Notes under the pieces: generated by a model
Told to the model about the DNA's origin: nothing
Seen by the model: only the letters and a program-made list of their open reading frames with translations
Database searches by the model: none
Source: Fibrobacteria bacterium
GTDB lineage: Bacteria > Fibrobacterota > Fibrobacteria > UBA11236
Reading direction: 5' to 3'
Assembly: GCA_025360005.1 (NCBI GenBank)
Contig: JANYDA010000008.1
Coordinates: 1-64,000 of the forward strand
DNA: 64,000 nt
Translations under genes and position numbers: made by a program
Part shown: positions 1-7,573 of the stretch, piece by piece
How positions within the stretch are numbered: the stretch's first letter is position 1
How the letters are laid out: each line of letters starts with the position of its first letter

Positions 1-1320
1 GGAGGCGGCCGGATTGACGAACAAAAGATTCTCGCGGATGGTGCCGGAGAACAGCTGCGTATCCTGCGTCACGAAACCTATCCGCTCGCGCAGCGCTTCC
101 AGATCCACCACGTTCGCCACGTGGCCGTTATACAGAATGCGGCCCGTTTGCGGCGCGTATAAGCCCACCAGCAATTTCACCAAGGTCGTCTTGCCGGAAC
201 CGGAAGGCCCCACAAAGGCCACCGTCTCCCCCGCCCGCGTTCTGAAAGCGATTTCGCTCAGCGCGTTGGTACTCGCCGACTGGTGCTTGAAGCTCACCTT
301 ATCGAAGGCCAAATCGCGGATATCGCCCACGCGCACGGGATTCTCCGGCCGCACCTCTTTCGGCGTCGCCAGGATGTCGGAAAAATTCTTCAGCGAGGCT
401 TCCGATTCCCGGTACACGTTCATCACGTTGCCGATTTCCTGCAAAGGGCCGAAGATGAAGAAGGAATAGATCCACAGGGAGAAGAATTGCCCCACGGTAA
501 TGTGCCCGGAAAAGATCAGGTAAAGCATCAGGAACATGATCCCGGTGCGCAAGGCGTTCACGCAGGTCCCCTGGATAAAGCTCAACGAGCGGATGTACTT
601 CACTTTCTTCAATTCCAGATCCAGAATCTTCTTGGTCGTCGCGTTCAACCGTTGTATCTCCTGGCTCGCCAACCCCAGGCTCTTCACCAGCTCGATGTTC
701 CGCAAAGACTCCGTGGTCGATCCCGCCAATGCCGCCGTCTCTTTGACTATCACCGCCTGGATTTTCTTGATGCGCTTGCCCAACGCGGAACTCAGGAAAC
801 CCAGGATGGGAATGGTGGCGAAATACGCCGGCGCCACCGCCCAATGCACCCGGAACGAATACACCGCCACGAATACCACGCCTATCAAGGTGGTGAACAC
901 CACGTTCACGGAAACCGTCAGCAGCTTCTCGATATCCGTGCGCACCTTCTGCAGCTTGCCCAACGTCTCTCCGCTGCGCTGATCCTCGAAAACCGCGTAC
1001 GGCAGCTCCAGCGAATGCGCCAGGCCGTCCGCGTAAATGCGCGCCCCCACCTTCTGGATGATCACGTTCAGATAATAGTCCTGGAAATTCTTGGCCACGC
1101 GGGAAACGAAAGCCACCCCGATGGAACCCAGCAACAGGAACCCCACGCCCCGGAAGAATTGCGAATAGGTCAGCGCATGGGTCTTGGTAACGTAATTGTC
1201 GATGATATGCCGGAAAATGAGCGGGTCCAGCAAGGAAAAGACTTGATTGATGGTGGCCAGGCCCAAGGCCAATGCCACCAACTTCCAGTAATGCCGAAGG
1301 TACCGCCAGAGAATATCCAT
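1..1320 (-). CDS. ABC exporter half-transporter (TMD-NBD fusion), truncated by the window edge
   Basis: The visible 440 codons begin at ATG 1320 and run off the left edge without a stop. The N-terminal ~310 residues are hydrophobic and have the layout of a six-helix exporter membrane domain (MsbA/ABCB type). The nucleotide-binding domain follows, with Walker A GPSGSGKTT near residues 369-377 and a Q-loop reading TQDTQLFSGTIREN near 423-436. The ABC signature and Walker B lie beyond the window. Proteins of this type dimerise in the inner membrane and use ATP to export lipids, peptides or drugs. The substrate cannot be read here. The start is the first ATG giving a normal first helix. Confidence 0.9.
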   Translation of the reverse strand, partial: MDILWRYLRHYWKLVALALGLATINQVFSLLDPLIFRHIIDNYVTKTHALTYSQFFRGVGFLLLGSIGVAFVSRVAKNFQDYYLNVIIQKVGARIYADGLAHSLELPYAVFEDQRSGETLGKLQKVRTDIEKLLTVSVNVVFTTLIGVVFVAVYSFRVHWAVAPAYFATIPILGFLSSALGKRIKKIQAVIVKETAALAGSTTESLRNIELVKSLGLASQEIQRLNATTKKILDLELKKVKYIRSLSFIQGTCVNALRTGIMFLMLYLIFSGHITVGQFFSLWIYSFFIFGPLQEIGNVMNVYRESEASLKNFSDILATPKEVRPENPVRVGDIRDLAFDKVSFKHQSASTNALSEIAFRTRAGETVAFVGPSGSGKTTLVKLLVGLYAPQTGRILYNGHVANVVDLEALRERIGFVTQDTQLFSGTIRENLLFVNPAAS

Positions 1321-1432
1321 GCCCGCCGCTTCCTGCGGGAACCCCCGCCTGGAAAACAAAGTTAGACCGACCGCTCCATTATTGCCAAATTTTCTTTTCC
1401 ATCGCGCCCGAAAATGCTAAAATAAAACCACT

Positions 1433-1930
1433 ATGAAGCTCTCGAGTTCCAACTCCGCCGCCAAGACCATGACGCCCAAAGCCACGGTATGCGTCCATGG
1501 CAACATCGTCAACCCCGAGTACCCGGAGATCATCGACGAAGTCTCCCGCAAAGGCTGGGGCACCACCTTCTGGGGCAAGGAAGACACCACCAATTGGTTC
1601 CATATTCCCCTCTCAGTGCCCAACTTCCTGGACGGCGGCCGCCCCAAACTCACGCGCGTCTTCCTCTTCTTCCACAACACCTCGCGTTCGCCCATCAACG
1701 CCGTGCACATCTACGACGGCCCGCGCCTCATCAAAGCCTTCGACAATCTCCGCCTGGCGGGCGATCACGCCCGCGTGCTGGATCGCGCCAACAGCTTCAC
1801 CATCGAAACGCCCTGCGAAATCCTTTTCGGGCTGGGGCTTTCCGTCAGCGTCGCCTTCCCGGCCTCACCGGAACCAAAGCCCCCGCGCTGGATCCTGTTC
1901 ACCACCGCCGGCGCCGAATTCAAAATCTGA
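1433..1930 (+). CDS. DUF6623-like protein of unknown function
   Basis: A 165-residue protein without signal peptide or membrane segment. It opens with a short polar leader, then VCVHGNIVNPEYPE, followed by KGWGTTFWGK, NWFHIPLSVP and a VHIYDGPRLIKAFDNL segment, and ends in ILFTTAGAEFKI. This alternation of short hydrophobic strands with conserved HGN, GWG and YDG elements resembles, from memory, the uncharacterised DUF6623 family, which is likely a compact beta-sandwich. No function is known to me. It is divergent from the ABC exporter and stands alone. No strong ribosome binding site precedes ATG 1433. The family name is a recollection and not a search result. Confidence 0.7.
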   Translation: MKLSSSNSAAKTMTPKATVCVHGNIVNPEYPEIIDEVSRKGWGTTFWGKEDTTNWFHIPLSVPNFLDGGRPKLTRVFLFFHNTSRSPINAVHIYDGPRLIKAFDNLRLAGDHARVLDRANSFTIETPCEILFGLGLSVSVAFPASPEPKPPRWILFTTAGAEFKI

Positions 1931-2066
1931 TTCATTAGAAAAAAGGCCGGGCGGCTCGCCGACGGCGGGGCATCCTCACGCCGCTTCCCGGCGGTCGCAT
2001 AAGCAAAGCCATTGCAATCCGCTTTTTCCTTTTTGACGGACCCAATCCGGATTCCTAGACTCAGGC

Positions 2067-2396
2067 ATGCGGCCATTACCAGCTCTTGCGATGTTTGCGC
2101 TTATCGGTTGTAATTCATCGCCAAGCGAATCCGTTTCGCCTGGTTCCCAACCCAGAGAGTTGGGAACCCTTACGGCCATCTACCCTGTCCTGGACTCTAC
2201 AGGGGCCTGGAAAATCCGATTGCACATGACCAAGGATACCATCGTGGTCGACCTGGCCTTGATCCAAGCATTCACGGTCGATAGCCTGGGCAAATCGATT
2301 TTCCGATCCACCACCGAACCTTTCTATACCGAGGATGGAACTTGCTTCTACTCCCGGAAGAAACCCGATTGCCTGGAATTCAGGGAGGCGAAGTGA
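2067..2396 (+). CDS. small putative lipoprotein
   Basis: A 109-residue protein with a short lipoprotein signal: MRPLPALAMFALIGC, a hydrophobic stretch ending in a lipobox (LIGC, Cys15). A Ser/Pro-rich tether follows, then a small beta-rich domain containing two later cysteines (CFYSRKKPDC) that could form a disulfide. After lipidation it would sit in the inner or outer membrane facing the periplasm. The fold is not recognised. The next gene is convergent, with about 35 bases between stops. Confidence 0.6.
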   Translation: MRPLPALAMFALIGCNSSPSESVSPGSQPRELGTLTAIYPVLDSTGAWKIRLHMTKDTIVVDLALIQAFTVDSLGKSIFRSTTEPFYTEDGTCFYSRKKPDCLEFREAK

Positions 2397-2431
2397 TGAG
2401 GCATCGGCAACCGGCTTCGCCATCCGGAAAA

Positions 2432-3439
2432 TCAATTGGGAATGCCGCGGGGCGCCCCGCTTGATCTCCCCGGCATTTCTGCAAGTCTGGTGAACAACTC
2501 GCAGGAAGCCTCGATCTCATCCTTGCGGATGGACACGCTTTCCACGTTCACGCCGATGGGTATCCCTTTCTCCTGCGCGAAGGCGCGGACATCGGCGAAT
2601 ACGTGCTGGGCAAGCTCCACGGACTTCGCAAGGATATCGCGGGAATGCCACAAGTCGTTCTCCACCCAGCGCGGAAAGGAAATACCCAGCCATTTCATGA
2701 ACTCCATGGTCTTAAGTGAACCGCAAGGACTGAAACTCAGGATCAACGGCACCGGTTGCAACCGCTCGCGTGCGAACCGCAAGGCATAGTCGGAAAGCAG
2801 GGACTTGGTGGCACCCGCGTCGTATACGGTCTGGGAGATGAAGAACCGGCAGCCCCCGGCGTGTTTGGCCAGCAAGCGTTCATCCTCATCTTCCTTGCGG
2901 GCGTGCCGCTCGGCGATGGCCACGCCGCCGAAACAGGCCGGCACGGCGCTTTGCCGCATCAGGCCATAGGCTTCCGGGAGCGCCAGGCTCGGGGCGGAAC
3001 CGCCAGCCAATCCCGGCGCGGATTGGGGCTGGGCGCCCGGCACGACTCCTGGCCGGGACATGCTTGCAGGGGCGCCTACCAGAACATAGGCATCCTCATC
3101 CGGAGAACAGGCGTCCAACCAAGCGCGGAAATCCTCACGGCTCAGATTGGCGACGCACTTGTAGAACACCTTGGGTACGGACAAGCCGGCCAGGTAATCG
3201 CGGGCATAATCCATCGGCTCCAAAGTGGGCAGGAAAGGAAAGGGGCGTTCCACGCCTGTACGCGCAGCCTCATCCTGGAGATCGTAGAGGACCAGGCCAT
3301 CCGGCGCTAGGTCGGCGATGCGGCGCATCTGCGTTTCCGCGATGGCGCGGATCTTGGCGGGATCCTGACCGCGCTTGGGCGGCGTGAGTCCATAAAGGCG
3401 TAAACCGTCGCTTCGGTTTCGGATCCTATCCAAAAGCAT
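2432..3439 (-). CDS. methylenetetrahydrofolate reductase-like TIM-barrel protein
   Basis: A 335-residue cytosolic protein. The pattern GLTPPKRGQDP, then IADLAPDGLVLYDLQDE, then SVPKVFYKCVANL and YVLVGAP, with later FGGVAIAERHARKEDEDERLLAKHAGGCRFFISQTVYD, matches the FAD-linked reductase superfamily that includes MetF. MetF reduces 5,10-methylene-THF to 5-methyl-THF for methionine synthesis. The ISQ-x-x-Y(D) element corresponds to the region that binds folate/FAD in MetF. It diverges from canonical MetF in its N-terminus and carries a Pro/Gly/Ala-rich insertion near residues 125-150, so a substrate other than methylene-THF is possible. There is no adjacent metE/metH gene. A lipoprotein gene lies 15 bases upstream on the same strand. 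Confidence 0.6.
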   Translation of the reverse strand: MLLDRIRNRSDGLRLYGLTPPKRGQDPAKIRAIAETQMRRIADLAPDGLVLYDLQDEAARTGVERPFPFLPTLEPMDYARDYLAGLSVPKVFYKCVANLSREDFRAWLDACSPDEDAYVLVGAPASMSRPGVVPGAQPQSAPGLAGGSAPSLALPEAYGLMRQSAVPACFGGVAIAERHARKEDEDERLLAKHAGGCRFFISQTVYDAGATKSLLSDYALRFARERLQPVPLILSFSPCGSLKTMEFMKWLGISFPRWVENDLWHSRDILAKSVELAQHVFADVRAFAQEKGIPIGVNVESVSIRKDEIEASCELFTRLAEMPGRSSGAPRGIPN

Positions 3440-3454
3440 TGACGCGCCCGCCGT

Positions 3455-4189
3455 TCAGAACTCGCTTTCGGCGCCGGTAAGCCCGTAGGCCACGAGCTCC
3501 ATTTCGAATTTATTGTCGATGCCGCGGCTGCGAACGGTACCGGCGATGGGCACGGCGGGGTGCGACCAGGAGTCCGCCTCGGAATGCCAGGGTCCCCATT
3601 GTCCCTTGCTGCGCATGCGGTAGCATCCGTCGAACTTGCCGGCAGGGGCGACGGCCTCTTCCTGGGCGACGCCCTTCCACTGCACTGCCAGGTTGGAAAC
3701 CATCCCCTTATATAGCGACTGCATCATAGGCATCAATTCCGGGGGCAGTTCGTTCACGCGGCCCTTCACGTCCTTGGTTTTGGCGGCGCGGATTTGCAAC
3801 TGCGAAGGATCGGTGCGGTCTCCGAACCAGACCAGCATTTTCTGAATGGTCCGTCCCTGGTAAGTATCCATAACGGTTTCAACCCAGTAGGCGCCGTCCA
3901 CCTCCTCGAGGATTTTCTGCGTGTATAAAGAGGGCTGCGATTTGCTGTCCAGAATCTTGTATTGGGTCCATTGACCGGGCGCCAGCGGCATGGGGGCGTA
4001 TTCCCCAGCCTTGGGAGCGCGCGTATGCGCCGAAGGAGGCGGAAGGGAAGCCAGGCGCCGATCGATATCGGCCTTGGCAGCCTGGTTGATGGATGGGGCG
4101 CAACCCAACAAATTGAGAGAGACAATCAGCCAGGGGGCCAGGATGGCAGCGGAGCGGGACACAGTCGATGGACGGGATGTTTTACGCAT
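3455..4189 (-). CDS. putative lipoprotein
   Basis: A 244-residue protein beginning with a basic N-terminus and a hydrophobic core ending in the lipobox LLGC (Cys29-30 region). It is therefore probably lipidated. The mature part has a Pro-rich linker followed by a soluble domain with PLAPGQWTQYKILDSK, VDGAYWVETVMDTYQGR and QMLVWFGDRTDPSQLQ-like strands. These look like a single beta-rich domain of the kind seen in uncharacterised envelope proteins. No catalytic motif is visible. It is divergent from the downstream histidine kinase gene and lies just upstream of the MTHFR-like gene on the same strand, possibly cotranscribed (15-base gap). Confidence 0.65.
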   Translation of the reverse strand: MRKTSRPSTVSRSAAILAPWLIVSLNLLGCAPSINQAAKADIDRRLASLPPPSAHTRAPKAGEYAPMPLAPGQWTQYKILDSKSQPSLYTQKILEEVDGAYWVETVMDTYQGRTIQKMLVWFGDRTDPSQLQIRAAKTKDVKGRVNELPPELMPMMQSLYKGMVSNLAVQWKGVAQEEAVAPAGKFDGCYRMRSKGQWGPWHSEADSWSHPAVPIAGTVRSRGIDNKFEMELVAYGLTGAESEF

Positions 4190-4287
4190 TTTCCAAAATT
4201 AATAAAAAAGCGGCGACGTTCCCCTTGAGCACCAACCCATCAAGGTTTTCAGACTGGCTATCGCCGGCTGGCTTTCAAGATCCAAGG

Positions 4288-4316
4288 TTGAAAATTATTT
4301 TTTCCCAGGTTAATTT
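4288..4316 (+). promoter_or_regulatory. candidate sigma-70-type promoter for the hybrid histidine kinase
   Basis: TTGAAA at 4288-4293 and TAATTT at 4311-4316 are separated by 17 bases, in an AT-rich stretch of a divergent intergenic region. A transcript would start near 4323, about 40 bases before ATG 4364. The spacing is ideal; the -10 box matches the consensus only partly. Confidence 0.45.
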
Positions 4317-4363
4317 CAATAGTCTTCCCCAAGCCTGGCCTAATCGAAACGGTAGTACCAATC

Positions 4364-6820
4364 ATGGACGATTCTACTTCGGAAATGCATGAGTCACTTC
4401 AACAAGACACAAATCATTTCCAACTCTTGGTGAACGCGGTCACCGAGTACGCCATCTATACTCTTGATTTGCAGGGCCGGGTAGCGACCTGGAACACAGG
4501 CGCCGCGCGCATCAAGGGGTATGAATCCGCGGAAATCCTTGGCCGGCCTTTTCGGCTTTTCTTCACGGAGGAGGCTCAGGCGGCGGGTTTACCGGAAGCC
4601 TTGCTGGAAGAAGCCCGGAAAAAGGGAATCGCTAAAAACAATGGCTGGCGGGTTCGTAAAGATGGTACCCGCTTCTTCGCGGACGCCACCATCTCGCCCA
4701 TCTACGACAAGAATGGAACCTTACGTGGATTCGCCAAAGTCACCAGGGATACGAGCGATAAAAAGTTCCTTTCGGATTTGCAGGTCCACAACAATAAACT
4801 AGCGGAAAGCGAAAACCGTCTGCGTTTGTTGGCCAAAGAAGTGGAGAATGCGCGGAACCGATTGGATATCATTTTGAATGGCGTGGACAATGCCATAACA
4901 GCCCAGGACAAAACCGGGAAACTCGTATTTGCCAATGCCGCCGCCGCCCGGAATTTGGGATACGCCTCCGCGGAAGCGCTTTTAAACGCACCTCTATCCG
5001 AAATCATGGGACGCTATCGGATTCTTGATGAGGATGGCAATCCCTTTCCGCTGGATAGAATGCCCGGAAGGCTCGCTCTGATGGGGCTGAACGGCGAATC
5101 GGTCATCATGAGGTATCAAGAAATAGCGACCGGGATGGAAAAATGGTCCATAGTCAAAGCAACGCCCGTCCGTGATCATGATCAAGTCACCTTGGCCATC
5201 AATTTTTTCCAGGATATCACGGAGTTGAAACAAAAGGAGCTGGAGGAGCGAACCGCCAAAGAGCAACTACGGGTTATTTTGGAGGGCATTTCAGATGCCA
5301 TCACCGTGCAGGACGCCAACGGAAAAATCCTATACCTCAATCAGGCCTGCGCTACCCTGCTGGGATTTTCCTCGCCTCAGGATGTAATTGAATTGGCCCT
5401 GGATCCGGATCAGGCGGCCACTATCGCGAAACGCATCTCCATTTTCGACGAGGGGGGGAACCCATTTCCTTCGGAAGAGACTCCGAGCAGGCGGGCTCTT
5501 CGAGGAGAAAATCCCGCGCCCATGTCCCTTCGCTTTAAAATGTCGGATGAACATAGGGACCGGTGGGTTATAAGTAGCGCCAAACGGATTGTGGATGAGA
5601 AAGGCGCATTGAGATTCGTGGTAGGCATATTGCACGACATCACGGAATTGAAAGAAAGCGAATTAAATCTGCACCAATCCCAGAAAATGGAATCCATCGG
5701 GAAATTGGCCGGGGGAATTGCGCACGATTTTAATAACATGCTCACCGCTATCAACGGCTTCAGCGATCTTATTCTCGGAAATCTCAAGGAATCCGATGGG
5801 AGTTTATTCGATCACGTCACCGAAATACGGAACGCCGGAGAAAAAGCGGCATTATTAACCCAACAACTTCTGGCCTTCGGCCGAAAGCAGATTTTATTTC
5901 CGAAAATAATCGAATTGAACAATGTCTTAGGTGGCGTGAACATCTTATTGCAAAGATTGATCGGCGAAAACATCCGGCTGATTACGATTCTTCATCCGGG
6001 CTTGGATAAAATTAAAGCGGATCCGGGTCAGATTGAACAGGTTATCCTCAATCTTGCCCTCAATTCCCGGGATGCGATGCCGGATGGCGGCAATCTCACC
6101 ATGGAAACGACCAATGTGGATCTGGATGAAGCCCATGTCAGCACCCATCTTGAATCGAAACGGGGGAGACATGTCATGCTGGCCATTACGGATAACGGAG
6201 TGGGCATGGACCCTCACGTTAAGGCCCGGCTGTTTGAACCCTTCTTCACAACCAAAGGGCTTGGAAAAGGCACCGGCCTCGGTCTTGCGACCGTATTCGG
6301 AATCATCAAGCAAAGCGGAGCAAGCATTCATGTCAATAGCGAACCGGGTAGGGGCACTACCTTTAAGGTTTATTTTCCATCCGTGGAATACGCAGATATT
6401 GCGCCGGAAGGAAGAGACGGAACCGTCATGGCCGAAGATTGCCCTCATAGTGAAACCGTATTGATCGTAGAGGATGAAGAAGGGGTACGAAGGCTTGTTC
6501 AACACACGCTGTCCAAATGCGGTTATCATTGCCTGACCGCTCCGGATGCCGAAACCGGATTCAAAATATCCGAGAATCAACCCGGTAAAATCGACCTTCT
6601 TCTCACCGATGTTGTCTTGCCGGGAATTAATGGCAGGATCCTGGCCGAAAAAATCGCCCGTGCAAGGCCGGGTATCAAGGTCCTGTACATGTCAGGCTAT
6701 ACGGATAATGTCATCGTGCACCATGGAGTTTTAGATGCGGGTACGGAATTCATTAATAAGCCCTTCTCTCCCGAGACTCTTAAACGCAAAGTTCAGGAAG
6801 CTCTGACGGGAAAAAAATAG
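4364..6820 (+). CDS. PAS-PAS-PAS hybrid sensor histidine kinase with C-terminal receiver
   Basis: An 818-residue protein with no membrane segment, so probably a cytosolic sensor. Three PAS domains occupy about residues 18-135, 165-290 and 300-430. A HisKA domain follows with phosphoacceptor His454 in GIAHDFNNML. The HATPase has N-box NLALNSRDAMPDGG (~562), G1 DNGVGMD (~610) and G2 GKGTGLGLA. A receiver domain spans about 697-815 with acidic pocket VEDEE, phosphoacceptor Asp749 (LLLTDVVLPG) and conserved Lys in NKPFS. It would autophosphorylate on His and relay to its own Asp. No separate response regulator is adjacent, so the output is unknown. By eye its codons are more AT-rich than those of neighbouring genes. 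Confidence 0.93.
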   Translation: MDDSTSEMHESLQQDTNHFQLLVNAVTEYAIYTLDLQGRVATWNTGAARIKGYESAEILGRPFRLFFTEEAQAAGLPEALLEEARKKGIAKNNGWRVRKDGTRFFADATISPIYDKNGTLRGFAKVTRDTSDKKFLSDLQVHNNKLAESENRLRLLAKEVENARNRLDIILNGVDNAITAQDKTGKLVFANAAAARNLGYASAEALLNAPLSEIMGRYRILDEDGNPFPLDRMPGRLALMGLNGESVIMRYQEIATGMEKWSIVKATPVRDHDQVTLAINFFQDITELKQKELEERTAKEQLRVILEGISDAITVQDANGKILYLNQACATLLGFSSPQDVIELALDPDQAATIAKRISIFDEGGNPFPSEETPSRRALRGENPAPMSLRFKMSDEHRDRWVISSAKRIVDEKGALRFVVGILHDITELKESELNLHQSQKMESIGKLAGGIAHDFNNMLTAINGFSDLILGNLKESDGSLFDHVTEIRNAGEKAALLTQQLLAFGRKQILFPKIIELNNVLGGVNILLQRLIGENIRLITILHPGLDKIKADPGQIEQVILNLALNSRDAMPDGGNLTMETTNVDLDEAHVSTHLESKRGRHVMLAITDNGVGMDPHVKARLFEPFFTTKGLGKGTGLGLATVFGIIKQSGASIHVNSEPGRGTTFKVYFPSVEYADIAPEGRDGTVMAEDCPHSETVLIVEDEEGVRRLVQHTLSKCGYHCLTAPDAETGFKISENQPGKIDLLLTDVVLPGINGRILAEKIARARPGIKVLYMSGYTDNVIVHHGVLDAGTEFINKPFSPETLKRKVQEALTGKK

Positions 6821-6850
6821 CCTGATCGATTAGCGGCCAGATTCACAGTC

Positions 6851-7417
6851 TTAAGTATCCGCCGCCCCGCGCGCCATGATGATTTTCCCAGTGCGCACCA
6901 TTTCCTTGATGCCGTATTTGTCCAGCATCAATTCCATGGCATCCAGCTTTTCCGTGCTGCCGGTCACCTGCAGCATCAGGGTCGACTCGCTCAGATCCAC
7001 GGTCTGGCTCTTGAAATGCTCGGCGATCTGGAGGATCTCCGTGCGCTTGTCCGCCGGGCTGTTCACCTTGATCAGGGCCAGTTCCATCTCCACCGTCACT
7101 TCATCGGTATGATCCTTGGCGTGGATCACGTCGATCAGCTTGTTCAGCTGCTTGATGATCTGTTCCAGCGTCTTGGCCTCGCCGGAGGCGGTGATGTTCA
7201 TGCGCGAGAACTTGCCGTTATGCGCGGGCGAGACCACCAGCGATTCGATATTGTAGCCGCGCCGGTTGAAGACCAGGGCGATGCGGATGAGCACGCCGGG
7301 CCGGTTGTTCACCAACAGGCTAATGGAATGTTGGGGGATGCCCGTGGGCAGGGCCCTGGCGGCCTTGCTCTCGATCACGGAGAGTTTGGTAGTGGCGCCG
7401 TTAATGCCGTTCAACAT
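6851..7417 (-). CDS. ilvN: acetolactate synthase, small (regulatory) subunit
   Basis: About 188 residues. The N-terminal ACT domain begins with QHSISLLVNNRPGVLIRIA, followed by FNRRGYNIESLVVSPA, which is the valine-binding fold of IlvN/IlvH. A second ALS-specific C-terminal ACT-like domain covers roughly residues 95-175. The subunit binds the catalytic IlvB, raises its activity and confers feedback inhibition by branched-chain amino acids. ATG 7417 is chosen because AAGGAAGGA lies six bases upstream; an in-frame upstream start at 7444 lacks this. It follows ilvB on the same strand after a structured 156-base spacer. Confidence 0.93.
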   Translation of the reverse strand: MLNGINGATTKLSVIESKAARALPTGIPQHSISLLVNNRPGVLIRIALVFNRRGYNIESLVVSPAHNGKFSRMNITASGEAKTLEQIIKQLNKLIDVIHAKDHTDEVTVEMELALIKVNSPADKRTEILQIAEHFKSQTVDLSESTLMLQVTGSTEKLDAMELMLDKYGIKEMVRTGKIIMARGAADT

Positions 7418-7434
7418 GTTCAGTCCTTCCTTAT

Positions 7435-7565
7435 GCAGATTCAAAATGCGCAGAGCGTTGAGTTTGCCCGCGAACAGCCCAACAGGGGCTGTGAGCCACC
7501 CGAGTGGCAGCTACAAATGCCAACTCAGAAGCGATGCGCCTAACGCAGATTCAAAAAGCGCATCG
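7435..7565. repeat. direct repeat and hairpins in the ilvB-ilvN spacer
   Basis: An 18-bp sequence occurs at 7435-7452 and again at 7545-7562 with one mismatch (GCAGATTCAAAATGCGCA versus GCAGATTCAAAAAGCGCA). Between them are short perfect stems: 7474-7480 with 7486-7492 (ACAGCCC/GGGCTGT), and 7495-7499 with 7504-7508 (GCCAC/GTGGC). A further 8-bp stem pairs 7532-7539 with 7558-7565 (CGATGCGC/GCGCATCG) and encloses part of the second repeat copy. No U-run follows, so it does not look like a simple terminator. Confidence 0.6.
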
Positions 7566-7573
7566 GCCGGGGC

